A stretch of DNA of 64,000 nucleotides from Actinomycetes bacterium (GCA_022396035.1 JAIOXO010000004.1:1-64000); one strand, 5' to 3'. Positions 1 to 8,877 are shown, numbered from the stretch's first letter. The notes: a model not told the origin generated them from the sequence alone. A program made the numbers and translations.

Positions 1-175
1 TAAAGGTATAGGCATACTTTATATGGGACTGGTACAGGTGGTGAAAGATTACCTTATCGGCAGAGCCTTCCAGTATATTTAAAAATTCCCTTAAGTTCTG
101 GGCTCTCTGCCCGGTGGGGCTGACCAGTACTATGCTGTCGTAAAATGTAAATTTTTTTTTGGCTGTTGTATTCAT
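1..175 (-). CDS. DUF5752-like protein, N-terminal part (runs off the window start)
   Basis: Reading leftward from an ATG at 173-175 there is an open frame of 58 codons that leaves the window. The visible protein starts MNTTAKKKFTFYDSI and contains VSPTGQRAQNLREF and FHHLYQSHIKYAYTF. This pattern resembles, from memory, the DUF5752 family, which I associate with trehalose/sucrose glycosyltransferase neighbourhoods. It is divergent from otsA, so the 155-base gap between them holds both promoters. No function is established for the family. The gene call is moderately safe; the family assignment is less certain. Confidence 0.55.
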   Translation of the reverse strand, partial: MNTTAKKKFTFYDSIVLVSPTGQRAQNLREFLNILEGSADKVIFHHLYQSHIKYAYTF

Positions 176-280
176 AATTGCAGTGTCTAATAATAACGGA
201 AAATTTTTATATGTAAAAGGTTTTTTTAAAATTAACTGTTTTTAAATAATGTGGTATTTTAAAAAAAAATCATTAACGTA

Positions 281-286
281 TATAAT
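281..286 (+). promoter_or_regulatory. Candidate -10 box of the otsA promoter
   Basis: A TATAAT hexamer lies 45 bases before the otsA ATG in very AT-rich sequence. No good -35 box is visible at 16-18 bases upstream, so the assignment rests on the -10 box and position only. Confidence 0.4.
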
Positions 287-330
287 ACATATAAAATATT
301 TAATTATTATCCAAGCAAGAAAAAACAACC

Positions 331-1740
331 ATGAATAAGAAAAAAAACAAGGCAGTAGTGGTATCCAACCGGGTACCCTACAAGATAGTCAAAAGCAAAA
401 AGGGAGTAAGATACAAAAAAAGCGTGGGAGGACTGGTAACCGCCCTGGACCCCATACTTTCCAGGAAAGGCGGACTATGGGTAGGGTGGAATGGCCTGGT
501 AGGTAAGAACAAGTATGCTGAAAAAACGGTAGAAATGGATTCAGGCTATTCTGTAAAATTCTTGGGTTTGAGCAAATACGATGTAAAGGATTTCTACCAT
601 GGGTTTTCCAATAGAACCATATGGCCCCTGTTCCATGGCTTTATATTCCAGAGCTATTTTGATGTTAATTATTGGAAAGCCTATAAAAGGATAAACAAAA
701 GATTTACTGAAAAGGTACTGGAAGAGGTAAAGGGTGACGAGATAATCTGGGTTCAGGATTATCATCTGATGCTGATGCCCAGCATGTTGAGAAAAGAATT
801 ACCCCGGGCAAAAATCATTTTCTTTTTGCATATACCATTTCCCTGTAATGAAATATTCAGGGTGCTGCCCTGGGACAAGCAAATTCTGGAAGGGCTTATG
901 GGGGCCGATCTGTTGGGGTTCCAGACCTCCAGGGACTCTATGAATTTTCTGTATAACTGTAAACAGGAACTTAAGGTTATTGTTGATTACAAAAATGGCA
1001 ATGTAGAGAAAGATGAAAAGAAGGTACAGGTAAGCAATTTCCCCATAAGCATAGATTTCGGGAAGTTTGACCGCATAGCCAAGAAGAATTCCACCAACCA
1101 TATGGTACGGGAATTTAAAAAGGCACATAAAAATGTGAAGTTAATTATGAGTGTGGAAAGGCTGGACTATACCAAAGGCATCAAAGAAAGACTGTATTCC
1201 ATTAAACGTTTCTTCGAAAAGTATCCTGAATACAGGAAGAAAGTAATATTTATACAGATATCGGTGCCCAGCCGTACCAAGATAATTGAATACAGGCAAT
1301 TTAAAAGGGAAATAGACCAGCTGATAGGCAATATAAACGGGGAATTCGCCGATGAGCTCTGGACCCCAATTAACTATATCTACAAAACTATTCCCCAGGA
1401 GGTTTTGGTATCCTACTATAAGGCGTCGGATGTCTGCCTGGTAACTCCTTTAAGGGATGGCATGAACCTTATTGCCAAGGAGTATGCCAGCTGCAAGCCC
1501 GATGGAAATGGGGCGCTGGTTCTAAGTGAATTTGCCGGTTCGGCAGAAGAGATGCACCAACATTCGGTGATGGTTAACCCCTACGACTTTGAAGAAGTAG
1601 CCGACGGTATAAAAGATGCCCTGGAAATGGATTCTGCTAAGAAGAGGCAGGATATGCTGGCTTTAAGGGATATGGTCAAAAACAATGATGTATACCATTG
1701 GGCCGAGAGATTCTTGGGATATGCGGCTAAAAGGGGATAG
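331..1740 (+). CDS. otsA: Trehalose-6-phosphate synthase, GT20 family
   Basis: Transfers glucose from a nucleotide sugar to glucose-6-phosphate, giving trehalose-6-phosphate in the cytoplasm. The 469-residue length is normal for the family. Visible motifs are VSNRVP near the N-terminus, SVGGLVTALDP (the donor-loop region), WVQDYHLMLMP and FLHIPFP in the middle, and the C-terminal LRDGMNLIAKEY and LVLSEFAGSA that bind the nucleotide sugar. otsB follows after 11 bases, so the two steps of trehalose synthesis are co-transcribed. Donor preference (UDP- or GDP-glucose) cannot be read from the sequence. A related glucosylglycerol-phosphate synthase is a less likely alternative, given the OtsB partner. 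Confidence 0.95.
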   Translation: MNKKKNKAVVVSNRVPYKIVKSKKGVRYKKSVGGLVTALDPILSRKGGLWVGWNGLVGKNKYAEKTVEMDSGYSVKFLGLSKYDVKDFYHGFSNRTIWPLFHGFIFQSYFDVNYWKAYKRINKRFTEKVLEEVKGDEIIWVQDYHLMLMPSMLRKELPRAKIIFFLHIPFPCNEIFRVLPWDKQILEGLMGADLLGFQTSRDSMNFLYNCKQELKVIVDYKNGNVEKDEKKVQVSNFPISIDFGKFDRIAKKNSTNHMVREFKKAHKNVKLIMSVERLDYTKGIKERLYSIKRFFEKYPEYRKKVIFIQISVPSRTKIIEYRQFKREIDQLIGNINGEFADELWTPINYIYKTIPQEVLVSYYKASDVCLVTPLRDGMNLIAKEYASCKPDGNGALVLSEFAGSAEEMHQHSVMVNPYDFEEVADGIKDALEMDSAKKRQDMLALRDMVKNNDVYHWAERFLGYAAKRG

Positions 1741-1751
1741 CTATCGAGTAT

Positions 1752-2540
1752 TTGTTCGATAATTTAGAACAGGTTCTGGGAAGGATAAAAAATTGCTCCC
1801 ACCTGTATTTGTTTCTGGATTATGACGGCACCTTGGTGGGAATTAAAAAGAGGCCCGAGGACGCAAAGCCCTCTAAAAAAACCAAACTTATATTATCTAA
1901 GCTAATCTCCAATTCCCGCATAACCACAATTTTGGTTTCAGGGCGGCCGGTCCTGCAGCTGGTTGGTTTTTTACGTGATATTGAGACCGGCAAACTAAAT
2001 ATGGTGGGAAGCCATGGTGCAGAGATAAAAATTGATGGACAGGAACCAGAAATAATAGAAGCTGCGCGGGGGCATATAAAACATATTGGTAGTATTAAAA
2101 AAGAACTGGAAAAGATCACTGGCTATAAAAGCTGTTTTTATTTAGAGGATAAAAAAGTATCCCTGGCTATACACTACCGTAATTGTCCGCCAAAGGACCT
2201 GGAGAAATTAGGCAAGATAAGAAACTTTTTAAAAGTTTATACCGGCAGGCTGGGGCTGGATGTAATTGAAGGCAAGAAAGTAATAGAGGTAAAGGCCTCA
2301 TCCATTAATAAAGGCATGGCCCTTAAGAATTTAAAAAACAAGTGGTCGCCTTCCCGGCCAGGGCTTAGTCTGTGTATAGGGGACGATGTAACTGATGAGT
2401 ATATGTTTGAAGCCAATTCCGGTGGCTTAAATTTAAAGGTTGCCAGGAATAGTAATGTAGCTAGCCGGGCCCGCTATTATGTTAGGGGAATAGGGCAGGT
2501 ACAGAAATTCCTGATGAGAGTTAACCAAGAAGTTCGGTAA
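1752..2540 (+). CDS. otsB: Trehalose-6-phosphate phosphatase, HAD superfamily
   Basis: Removes phosphate from trehalose-6-phosphate, finishing trehalose synthesis started by the gene before it. HAD motif I is LFLDYDGTL with the nucleophile Asp and the acid/base Asp two residues later; motif II is the Ser of LVSGR; motif IV is CIGDDVTDEYMF. SHGAEI is a substrate-site signature of this family. Start is TTG at 1752; no ATG fits the conserved N-terminus. The 3-prime end overlaps the converging dehydratase-type gene by 20 bases. Confidence 0.93.
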   Translation: MFDNLEQVLGRIKNCSHLYLFLDYDGTLVGIKKRPEDAKPSKKTKLILSKLISNSRITTILVSGRPVLQLVGFLRDIETGKLNMVGSHGAEIKIDGQEPEIIEAARGHIKHIGSIKKELEKITGYKSCFYLEDKKVSLAIHYRNCPPKDLEKLGKIRNFLKVYTGRLGLDVIEGKKVIEVKASSINKGMALKNLKNKWSPSRPGLSLCIGDDVTDEYMFEANSGGLNLKVARNSNVASRARYYVRGIGQVQKFLMRVNQEVR

Positions 2541-3783
2541 ATCCCTGTATCCGGGTTCGAAGCTGGCCATGGGAATAATTATTCTGGTCCACACAGTCAC
2601 CATCTATCACCAGGGTAGGCAGACCGGCTTTTCTGGCATGGTCTTTTATAAGCCGGGCAGCAGCATTATTCTGCCTGCACCCCCAGTGGGAAAACAGTAT
2701 GACCCCATCCATGTGGTAATCTTCGGTTAATTTGGATATAACCTTTAATCTGTTGTTTATACTTCCTCTCAAATAATGGGAAAGCATCTTTATGGCCATA
2801 CTCCTAAAAGGCTGTGCCGGATCCAGTTTAGGCCAGTAGACGTGATTTATTTCTTCAAAAGCTACCATGCAGTTTCCCTGTTCAAGCAGAGAAAATATCT
2901 CATTTCTATAATAAGGTTTCAGGTGCAGCCAGAGCAGCCTTTTTCTGGGCCTGACCGAGCACTCTTCCTGGGCCAGGGAGCTGAGTTCACGGTACATCTT
3001 TTTATAGAGGGATACCGCCTGCCGGGTACCCGCCATTCCATGGAAGGGCAAAATGAAGTTCAAGCCATTAAAATCAGGAGGATAGGTGTTCAGCTTTTTT
3101 CTTACCTGGTTTACTTTCTGCGCCCAGTACCTGAAGTCATTGGAATTATCTATAGCCTGTGCCAGAGCGTCCATATCCACTTTCTTGCCCAGCCGGGAGG
3201 TAATTTTCTTACTCATCTGCTCCAGTTGCCGGCTAAGATAATTAACAGATTCTTCATTATAGTCATAGGGTACATCAATCAGGTAATAATCTTCTTCCAT
3301 CTTAAATTTATGGGCATAGGTATAGAATGATTTTTGAGCTGCATCACAGGCCAGATTGGTACAGATAATAAATTGTGGTTTTGGGAAAAGCCCCAGCTCT
3401 ACTGCCCCTGAAGCACTTCGGTGGAAGGTGCATAGATCAGGGGAGTACCATTGGGAATTGGCTTTTTTTAAAGTATTGGAAGCTATACCCATACCGGCAG
3501 TAAAACCAGCCAGAACTTCAGGCAAAAAGGGAACAAGTCCCAGGCCATGCATTAGCTCATAGGGCAGAAACAATGAACCATAGGCTACTGGCCCCTGTTC
3601 CTGATAGGCTCTGGACATGGATTCAATGCTGTAGATATTAAGGTACTTGTCTGATACCGATTTAAAGGTAGCCCCAAACATCATCAGCACCGGTCTCTTG
3701 CCGGCAATAGCCAGAAACCTTTTTATATAGTTCTGGTTCAGGTTGTTTTTGATATTGTCTTTTAGTTTATCCCTTATTCCCAT
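2521..3783 (-). CDS. 2-hydroxyacyl-CoA dehydratase-type subunit (HgdB/FldB family), larger
   Basis: A 420-residue member of the family that carries an oxygen-sensitive [4Fe-4S] cluster and removes water from 2-hydroxyacyl-CoA thioesters by radical chemistry; related proteins also reduce benzoyl-CoA or hold double-cubane clusters. Visible family features are GSLFLPYELMHGLGLVPFLPE near residue 70, and conserved-looking cysteines in LCTFHRS, CTNLACDAA and the late SHWGCRQNNAA, spaced as expected for cluster ligands. The start ATG overlaps the upstream gene's TGA (TGATG), so the two subunits are translationally coupled; an in-frame GTG one codon earlier is possible. The ATP-dependent activator (HgdC type) that such enzymes need is not in this window. 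The substrate is unknown. Confidence 0.85.
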   Translation of the reverse strand: MGIRDKLKDNIKNNLNQNYIKRFLAIAGKRPVLMMFGATFKSVSDKYLNIYSIESMSRAYQEQGPVAYGSLFLPYELMHGLGLVPFLPEVLAGFTAGMGIASNTLKKANSQWYSPDLCTFHRSASGAVELGLFPKPQFIICTNLACDAAQKSFYTYAHKFKMEEDYYLIDVPYDYNEESVNYLSRQLEQMSKKITSRLGKKVDMDALAQAIDNSNDFRYWAQKVNQVRKKLNTYPPDFNGLNFILPFHGMAGTRQAVSLYKKMYRELSSLAQEECSVRPRKRLLWLHLKPYYRNEIFSLLEQGNCMVAFEEINHVYWPKLDPAQPFRSMAIKMLSHYLRGSINNRLKVISKLTEDYHMDGVILFSHWGCRQNNAAARLIKDHARKAGLPTLVIDGDCVDQNNYSHGQLRTRIQGFTELLG

Positions 3784-4844
3784 CACAGCATCTCCAGGAA
3801 TGCTTCCAGCCTGGTCTTTATCTGACCCTCTGAAAAATTATTATATTCAAGTTCCAGGTTTAACACTGGTAAGCCTAAATTCTGCCGCGCTAGAGGATAA
3901 AAGTACAGGGTATTGTCACAGAATTTAAGGCTTACAAAGATCACTGCCTGTATGCAGTAGTCTTCTATGGCCTGTTTTAAGTTTTCTAGTTTCAGGCCCA
4001 GGTCGGCCATACGCATACAGGACGGTTTTTGCAGGTAGCTGACCGCCAGTGCGCGTACAGGATTCTGCTGGTAGCTGGTTACCTCATGATTAAAGTAGCG
4101 GCTTAAAGTACATACATCATCATAAACCATATGGCAGTCCAGCTCTGAAAGAATCTTCCATAGCTTATCTTCATTTATAAAGTTACCCACTACCATTACC
4201 CGGGGTCCGCCGGGGAGGTCTTTTTTTTCCGGGAGTCTTTTTAGCAACTTATCAATTTCAGAATTAAACAACTCCGGGCTGCTGGTAGCAGAGACCCTTA
4301 CCAAACGGTAATAGTCAATTAAGCTAATCCGGTTATCTGTATAAGACTGCTTTAGCCCTTTTAAATAATTCTTTTTTTTATTTACCTGGTCTATGGCCAG
4401 TATCAGCTCCTGGCTGCTTATGGATGAGTCGGTTAATTTTTGGAGCATATCTTTAAATTGGTTAAGATTGTATTCAAAAAAGTTTACGGAATCGCTATTA
4501 ACGGTCCGGGGAACATTCAAAAGAAAGCGGGGCAGATGGGGCAGATAAGAGCCAATAGTATCATACAATCTTCTGGCTCCATCGCAGGAGTCGACTATTA
4601 CCGCGCCCTTAAAGTTTTTTTCATGGGCCAGCAGCTGGGACAGATTTGCCTTTAGATAAGGGCAGAAGTTGATAGGGAAGTAACCGTCTGCTTTATTAAG
4701 GTTAGCCCATCCATAAAGGCGGAAAGGCCTTAACTTGGCAGCCACAATCAATTCTTCCGGGGTATAGGTACACATCCAGGCAAATAAATTGTGATCCTGT
4801 TCCCGGGGCCATCCGGACAGCGGGGTCTGGTGCTCAGTTTTCAT
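3783..4844 (-). CDS. 2-hydroxyacyl-CoA dehydratase-type subunit, smaller
   Basis: A 353-residue partner of the following gene, same family (PF06050 type). Cysteines sit in AWMCTYTPEE, NFCPYLKANL, VDSCDGARRLYD and LKFCDNT; the first three match the expected cluster-ligand regions. Two unlike subunits, each with cysteines, fit a heterodimer such as FldB/FldC or HgdA/HgdB, but both subunits look HgdB-like and the first could instead be an electron-carrying double-cubane protein. It overlaps the upstream lipoprotein gene by 11 bases and has no good SD of its own, implying coupling. Substrate not predictable. Confidence 0.82.
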   Translation of the reverse strand: MKTEHQTPLSGWPREQDHNLFAWMCTYTPEELIVAAKLRPFRLYGWANLNKADGYFPINFCPYLKANLSQLLAHEKNFKGAVIVDSCDGARRLYDTIGSYLPHLPRFLLNVPRTVNSDSVNFFEYNLNQFKDMLQKLTDSSISSQELILAIDQVNKKKNYLKGLKQSYTDNRISLIDYYRLVRVSATSSPELFNSEIDKLLKRLPEKKDLPGGPRVMVVGNFINEDKLWKILSELDCHMVYDDVCTLSRYFNHEVTSYQQNPVRALAVSYLQKPSCMRMADLGLKLENLKQAIEDYCIQAVIFVSLKFCDNTLYFYPLARQNLGLPVLNLELEYNNFSEGQIKTRLEAFLEML

Positions 4845-5358
4845 TTTTCAGTATTATTTCCTCATTTTTGCTAAAATCATCATAAAGACCTATATGACCC
4901 CAGAAATCTTCTATGCTACGGCCATCAATAGTACCCGAGCTTTTATTTTCAACAGTTATCCTTACCTTTTCTATTCCTTCAAACTGGGTAAGAGTATTTA
5001 CAATAGAGTATATGGCTAGTTTTTCAGTAGTTGAACTATGGGGAATGGAAGTGTCGGTAAGGATATGGGCAGAAAAATCCGCTATAGCCAATCCATTATC
5101 TACCTTCACATGGTTAACTTTGGTGCTGGCAGGGATAGTTGGTAAAAGGTTGGATTGGCCCGGTCCCGCAATAAGTTGCTCCAGGCTGGCCTGGTAAATA
5201 TTCGGTGAGGACTTTACCTGCCTGGTCTGGGCTTGGAGATAAAAGCTGCCTTCTGATTCCACTGTAAAATAGAGGTCTACCGACTGGCCGCTGCAGGCGG
5301 TTAAAGCCAGGCATATAAGTATTGCCGTAAATAGAATAATCGTTGCTCTTTTCAACAT
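4834..5358 (-). CDS. GerMN-domain lipoprotein
   Basis: A 174-residue exported protein. The N-terminus has Lys-Arg, a hydrophobic stretch and a lipobox LTAC, so it is likely a membrane-anchored lipoprotein. The rest is a GerMN (germination and sporulation) domain, with LEQLIAGPGQSNLLPTIPAS, VDNGLAIADFS and SIVNTLTQFEGIEKVRI typical of the fold. Start is ATG at 5358 because AGGGGG lies eight bases before it; a GTG three codons earlier would overlap this SD. In non-sporulating bacteria such proteins have no defined role. It oddly heads an operon with the two dehydratase subunits, with an 11-base overlap. Confidence 0.82.
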   Translation of the reverse strand: MLKRATIILFTAILICLALTACSGQSVDLYFTVESEGSFYLQAQTRQVKSSPNIYQASLEQLIAGPGQSNLLPTIPASTKVNHVKVDNGLAIADFSAHILTDTSIPHSSTTEKLAIYSIVNTLTQFEGIEKVRITVENKSSGTIDGRSIEDFWGHIGLYDDFSKNEEIILKNEN

Positions 5359-5502
5359 AATCACCACCCCCTATCCTGATTTTGTATAAATATTAATGTA
5401 AAAGAGGGCATTTGTATAGGATGAAATAAATATTTGTTACAAAATCTGAGCCCTAAATGTTATTATATAATAGCCTTAAAATTAAACAAGCAGGCGGTAT
5501 TT

Positions 5503-6021
5503 ATGGCAAAGAAAGCACTAATTATAATTGATATGTTAAATGATTTTGTCCTGAAAGGCGCCCCCCTTAAAGTTCCAAAAATTGAGACTATAACCGGGCC
5601 CATACAGAGAGAAATCGAAAAAGCAAAGTTAAAGAATTTTCCAGTTATATACCTCTGTGACAGCCACCGGCCTGATGATCCGGAGTTTAAAAGGTTTGCT
5701 CCGCATGCGGTTAAAAATACAGAAGGAGCCAAAGTTATAGGCCAGCTGAAACCCCAGGGAAGCGATATAATCGTAAAAAAAACAACTTTTTCCGGTTTCT
5801 ATAAAACCGAGTTGGAACGTGTACTGAACATGATGGGGGTAAACCATTTAAGAGTTACCGGCTGTGTTACCAATATATGTGTTTATCTAGTGGTATTTGA
5901 GGCTATATCCAGGGGTTATGAGGTGGATGTGGTATCTGACGCGGTAATAGGCCTCAACCAACGGGACCACCGGTTTGCCTTAAGGCAGATGAAGGATGTA
6001 TTAAAAGCAAATGTTATTTAA
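5503..6021 (+). CDS. pncA: Nicotinamidase / isochorismatase-family hydrolase
   Basis: Predicted to hydrolyse nicotinamide to nicotinate for NAD salvage. The 172-residue protein has the catalytic Asp in IIDMLNDF, a Lys in IVKKTTFSGF and the nucleophilic Cys in VTGCVTNICV. Start is the ATG at 5503, with AGGCGGT seven bases before it; the frame is open further upstream but lacks an SD there. The next gene, nicotinate phosphoribosyltransferase, uses its product, which supports nicotinamidase over other isochorismatase-family activities. Confidence 0.85.
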   Translation: MAKKALIIIDMLNDFVLKGAPLKVPKIETITGPIQREIEKAKLKNFPVIYLCDSHRPDDPEFKRFAPHAVKNTEGAKVIGQLKPQGSDIIVKKTTFSGFYKTELERVLNMMGVNHLRVTGCVTNICVYLVVFEAISRGYEVDVVSDAVIGLNQRDHRFALRQMKDVLKANVI

Positions 6022-6031
6022 AGGAAAAAAT

Positions 6032-7201
6032 ATGTTTTATATAGCTGATGAGAAAGATATAAGAGAGGGCAAAGTCACCGATATCTATTTTCGAAGGTCC
6101 GAGCAGATACTCAAGAAACTGGGTAAAGATGTGACTGTAAAAACTGAGATTTTTTTAAAGAATTTCCCCAACCGGTATGGTTGGGGGATTCTGGCGGGTA
6201 TCGAAGAAACCTTGAAACTTCTAGCCAATGGAAAGAAAGTTTCCGTCAGGTGTATGCCGGAAGGGACCATCTTCAGGGAATATGAACCGGTTATGGTGAT
6301 AGAAGGAAAATACCTTGACTTTGGTGTTTTTGAAACAGCCATACTTGGGTTTTTATGCCAGAGCAGCGGAATTGCCACTAAAGCTGCCCGCTGCAAGCTG
6401 GCAGCAGGCCAGAAACCTGTTTACAGCTTCGGGGCCAGGAGGGTTCACCCCGCTATTACCCCCATGGTAGAAAGATGTGCATATATAGGAGGCGCAGAAG
6501 GAGTTTCCACAGTCATTGGGGCAGAGGCCATAGAGGGACAACCGGTGGGAACCATGCCCCATGCACTGATACTCATAATAGGGGATACCGTAGAAGCTAC
6601 CCGGGCTTTTGACCAGGTTATATCCAAAGATGTAAACCGGATATCCCTCATAGATACCTTCAATGACGAAAAATTTGAAGCTATCAATGTGTGCCGGGAG
6701 CTGGGAGATAATATTTACGGCCTGAGGCTGGATACCCCTGGTTCCAGAAAGGGTGATTTTGTAAAGATTTTACAGGAAGTTAGGTGGGAGCTTAACATAA
6801 GGGGGTTCAAGAAAGTTAAACTGGTGGTTAGCGGCGGCCTGGATGAGGAGGAAATAATGGAACTGGGCCAGGCAGCTGATTCATTTGGAGTAGGCACCTC
6901 CATATCGGGAGCCAGGGTACTGGATTTTGCCCTGGATATAGTAGAGATAGAAGGCAGAAAAGTTGCTAAAAGAGGCAAGATGTCGGGGGCAAAAAAAGTT
7001 ATAAGGTGCAGCAATTGCTTCAATGACCAGGTGGTGCTTGAAGAGGAAAAGGCAGAAAATTTTACCTGCCAGGAATGCGGTTCCCGGTTTAATGAGCTGT
7101 TTATGGAAGCTGTAAAAGATGGTAAACTATTGGAAGATTTGCCTTCTGCAGTAACCATAAGGGAGAAGGTATTAAATCAATTAAAACATGTACAACTTTA
7201 A
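6032..7201 (+). CDS. pncB: Nicotinate phosphoribosyltransferase with C-terminal zinc ribbon
   Basis: Makes nicotinate mononucleotide from nicotinate and phosphoribosyl pyrophosphate, using the product of the preceding gene. Family features are PEGTIFREYEPVMVIEGKY, FGARRVHP with GAEGVSTVIGA after it, LIDTFNDEK, LRLDTPGSRKGDF and SGGLDEEEIMELG. The last 60 residues add two Cys pairs (CSNCF and CQECG) about 25 apart, a zinc-ribbon-like tail seen in the shorter archaeal/bacterial branch. Start ATG at 6032 has AAGGA six bases before it; an ATG at 6011 inside pncA lacks this. 389 residues. Confidence 0.88.
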   Translation: MFYIADEKDIREGKVTDIYFRRSEQILKKLGKDVTVKTEIFLKNFPNRYGWGILAGIEETLKLLANGKKVSVRCMPEGTIFREYEPVMVIEGKYLDFGVFETAILGFLCQSSGIATKAARCKLAAGQKPVYSFGARRVHPAITPMVERCAYIGGAEGVSTVIGAEAIEGQPVGTMPHALILIIGDTVEATRAFDQVISKDVNRISLIDTFNDEKFEAINVCRELGDNIYGLRLDTPGSRKGDFVKILQEVRWELNIRGFKKVKLVVSGGLDEEEIMELGQAADSFGVGTSISGARVLDFALDIVEIEGRKVAKRGKMSGAKKVIRCSNCFNDQVVLEEEKAENFTCQECGSRFNELFMEAVKDGKLLEDLPSAVTIREKVLNQLKHVQL

Positions 7202-7215
7202 GGCAGTGACTGATA

Positions 7216-7887
7216 TTGGGAGTAAAACTTTTTTTAATAAGGCATGGCCAGACCTTGTGGAACCTGGAAGGCAGGTATCAGGGAGACAGGGACATAGAGT
7301 TAACTGAGCTGGGGATAAGACAGGCAGAACTGGCTGCCGGGTACCTGCAAAATGTAGACTATTCAAATATTTATTGCAGCCCTCTAAAAAGGACTGTAGC
7401 TACTGCTGAAATAATTAATGCTAAGAAGAAAAGGGAGATTATTGTAAGGCAGGATCTGAAGGAAATAAATTTCGGAAAATGGGAAGGGTTAACCTTCCAA
7501 CAAATAAATCAAGATTATTTTGAAGATTATCAGGCCTGGCTGGATGACCCATTCAGCAATGCTCCTACCGGGGGAGAGGACTTCTCCCATTTTGTAGCCA
7601 GGACTTCTGAAGAAATAAACCGTATACTGGCTGAAAATAAGGATGGATCGGATGTAATAATCTGTACCCATGGGGGAGTAATTGTGGCTCTGCTGGTATG
7701 GTGGCTAAGGGTTCCCAAAGATAGGTGGAGATCCCTTATACAGAGACAGGGAGCCATAAATGTAGTAGTAGTCCACAAGGGCTTTCCTTATATTTCCCAG
7801 ATAAATTATACCGGCCATCTTAACGGGGCTTACAGGCATGATGAAGACAAGGTAATTGAGGTTTACAGTAAATTAAAGGACGACTAG
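7216..7887 (+). CDS. Histidine phosphatase family protein (phosphoglycerate mutase-like / CobC-like)
   Basis: A 223-residue member of the branch-1 histidine phosphatases. LIRHGQTLWN carries the catalytic His, CSPLKRTVATAE the second phosphate pocket, and IICTHGGVI the second His. It could be an alpha-ribazole phosphatase (CobC), a broad phosphatase or a cofactor-dependent mutase; nothing in the sequence decides, though its place after pncA/pncB makes a nucleotide-loop role in cobamide synthesis conceivable. Starts at TTG, with AGGCAG upstream. Confidence 0.85.
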   Translation: MGVKLFLIRHGQTLWNLEGRYQGDRDIELTELGIRQAELAAGYLQNVDYSNIYCSPLKRTVATAEIINAKKKREIIVRQDLKEINFGKWEGLTFQQINQDYFEDYQAWLDDPFSNAPTGGEDFSHFVARTSEEINRILAENKDGSDVIICTHGGVIVALLVWWLRVPKDRWRSLIQRQGAINVVVVHKGFPYISQINYTGHLNGAYRHDEDKVIEVYSKLKDD

Positions 7888-7897
7888 GGGGAGAGGC

Positions 7898-8785
7898 ATG
7901 GAAGAAGAAACCCAGGAAGTTATACCTTCCAATATTGGCCAGATTTTTCTGGAAAACTGGCTCAGTATAGTCATAGTATTGGCAGTACTGATAGTGGTAA
8001 TTATTATAGTTAAGTTTATTTCCAGGAAAACAAGAAAAGTTTTCGAACAGCGGATAAGCGATGACCGGATGGAAATAAAGAAGCGTTCCTATACCGTTAC
8101 TTCGGTATTCACAAATGTAATAATTGTAGGCAGCCTAGTGGTGGCTTTAATGATAATTGCTACCCAGCTGGGGATAAATGTTACTCCTCTGTTGGCTGGT
8201 GCTGGAGTTGCCGGAATAGTAATAGGCTTTGGAGCCCAGAGTTTGATAAAAGATCTGATCAATGGATCCTTTATACTGTTTGAGCAATGGTTCCAGGTAG
8301 ATGATATTGTAACCGTTGACGGTACCTCGGGAGTGGTGGAAAAATTTAATCTAAGGACCACTGTATTAAGAGACCTGGAAGGGATAGCCCATTATATACC
8401 CAATGGAGAGATTAAGGTGCTTAGCAACAGAACCCATGTATGGTCCAGGGCTATGATTGAAGTAGGAGTCCATTACAAGGAAAATACAGACCGGGTAATA
8501 GAGGTAATGGAACAGGTTTTTGATGAGCTGCTTGCAGATGATAATTTTAACCAGTGCATACTGGAGAGACCCCAGATACTGGGCAAGGGGGGCGTGGACA
8601 GCCTATCTGATTCTGCAGTAGTATTTAAGATAATATGTAAAGTTGTCCCTCCCAACCAGTGGGATATATCCAGGCAGCTCAGAAAGAGGATCAAGGATAA
8701 GTTTGACCAGGTGGGTATAGAGATTCCCTATCCCTGCAGGAATGTATATATAAGGCAGGAAAATAAACAAAAAGTTGTTGATTAA
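7898..8785 (+). CDS. mscS: Small-conductance mechanosensitive channel, MscS family
   Basis: A 295-residue membrane protein that opens under membrane tension and releases solutes on osmotic downshock. Hydrophobic segments lie near residues 18-42, 70-92 and 98-118; the third contains the Gly/Ala-rich pore helix GAGVAGIVIGFGAQSLIKDLINGSF-like stretch that is the MscS signature. The soluble beta domain follows (QWFQVDDIVTVDG, GVVEKFNLRTTVLRD). SD GGGGAGAGG is just before the ATG. Together with trehalose synthesis nearby this points to osmotic stress handling. Confidence 0.92.
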   Translation: MEEETQEVIPSNIGQIFLENWLSIVIVLAVLIVVIIIVKFISRKTRKVFEQRISDDRMEIKKRSYTVTSVFTNVIIVGSLVVALMIIATQLGINVTPLLAGAGVAGIVIGFGAQSLIKDLINGSFILFEQWFQVDDIVTVDGTSGVVEKFNLRTTVLRDLEGIAHYIPNGEIKVLSNRTHVWSRAMIEVGVHYKENTDRVIEVMEQVFDELLADDNFNQCILERPQILGKGGVDSLSDSAVVFKIICKVVPPNQWDISRQLRKRIKDKFDQVGIEIPYPCRNVYIRQENKQKVVD

Positions 8786-8805
8786 TAAATATAAATGTTT
8801 ATAAT
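8778..8805 (+). promoter_or_regulatory. Candidate promoter of the rpsF operon
   Basis: TTGATT at 8778-8783 and a perfect TATAAT at 8800-8805, 16 bases apart. Start of transcription would be near 8812, leaving an 80-base leader before rpsF that is full of inverted repeats. Confidence 0.55.
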
Positions 8806-8820
8806 ATCCCCTTGGACAAC

Positions 8821-8877
8821 AGAATATTTATATTCTTCTGCCCTAATTATAAATTAGGGCCTAATTAACAAAATTAG
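8821..8877 (+). promoter_or_regulatory. rpsF leader with three consecutive inverted repeats
   Basis: Three perfect dyads follow one another: AGAATAT/ATATTCT (8821-8836, loop 2), GCCCTAATT/AATTAGGGC (8840-8860, loop 3) and CTAATT/AATTAG (8861-8877, loop 5). The second and third share CTAATT/AATTAG sequence, so they can also pair with each other in alternative ways. No T-run follows, so this is not a plain terminator. A role in ribosomal-protein autoregulation is inference. Confidence 0.5.

Noticed and set aside
2776-3330. A 184-codon plus-strand frame
   Set aside because: It is antisense to the dehydratase-type subunit, whose protein is clearly conserved; the plus-strand translation resembles nothing.
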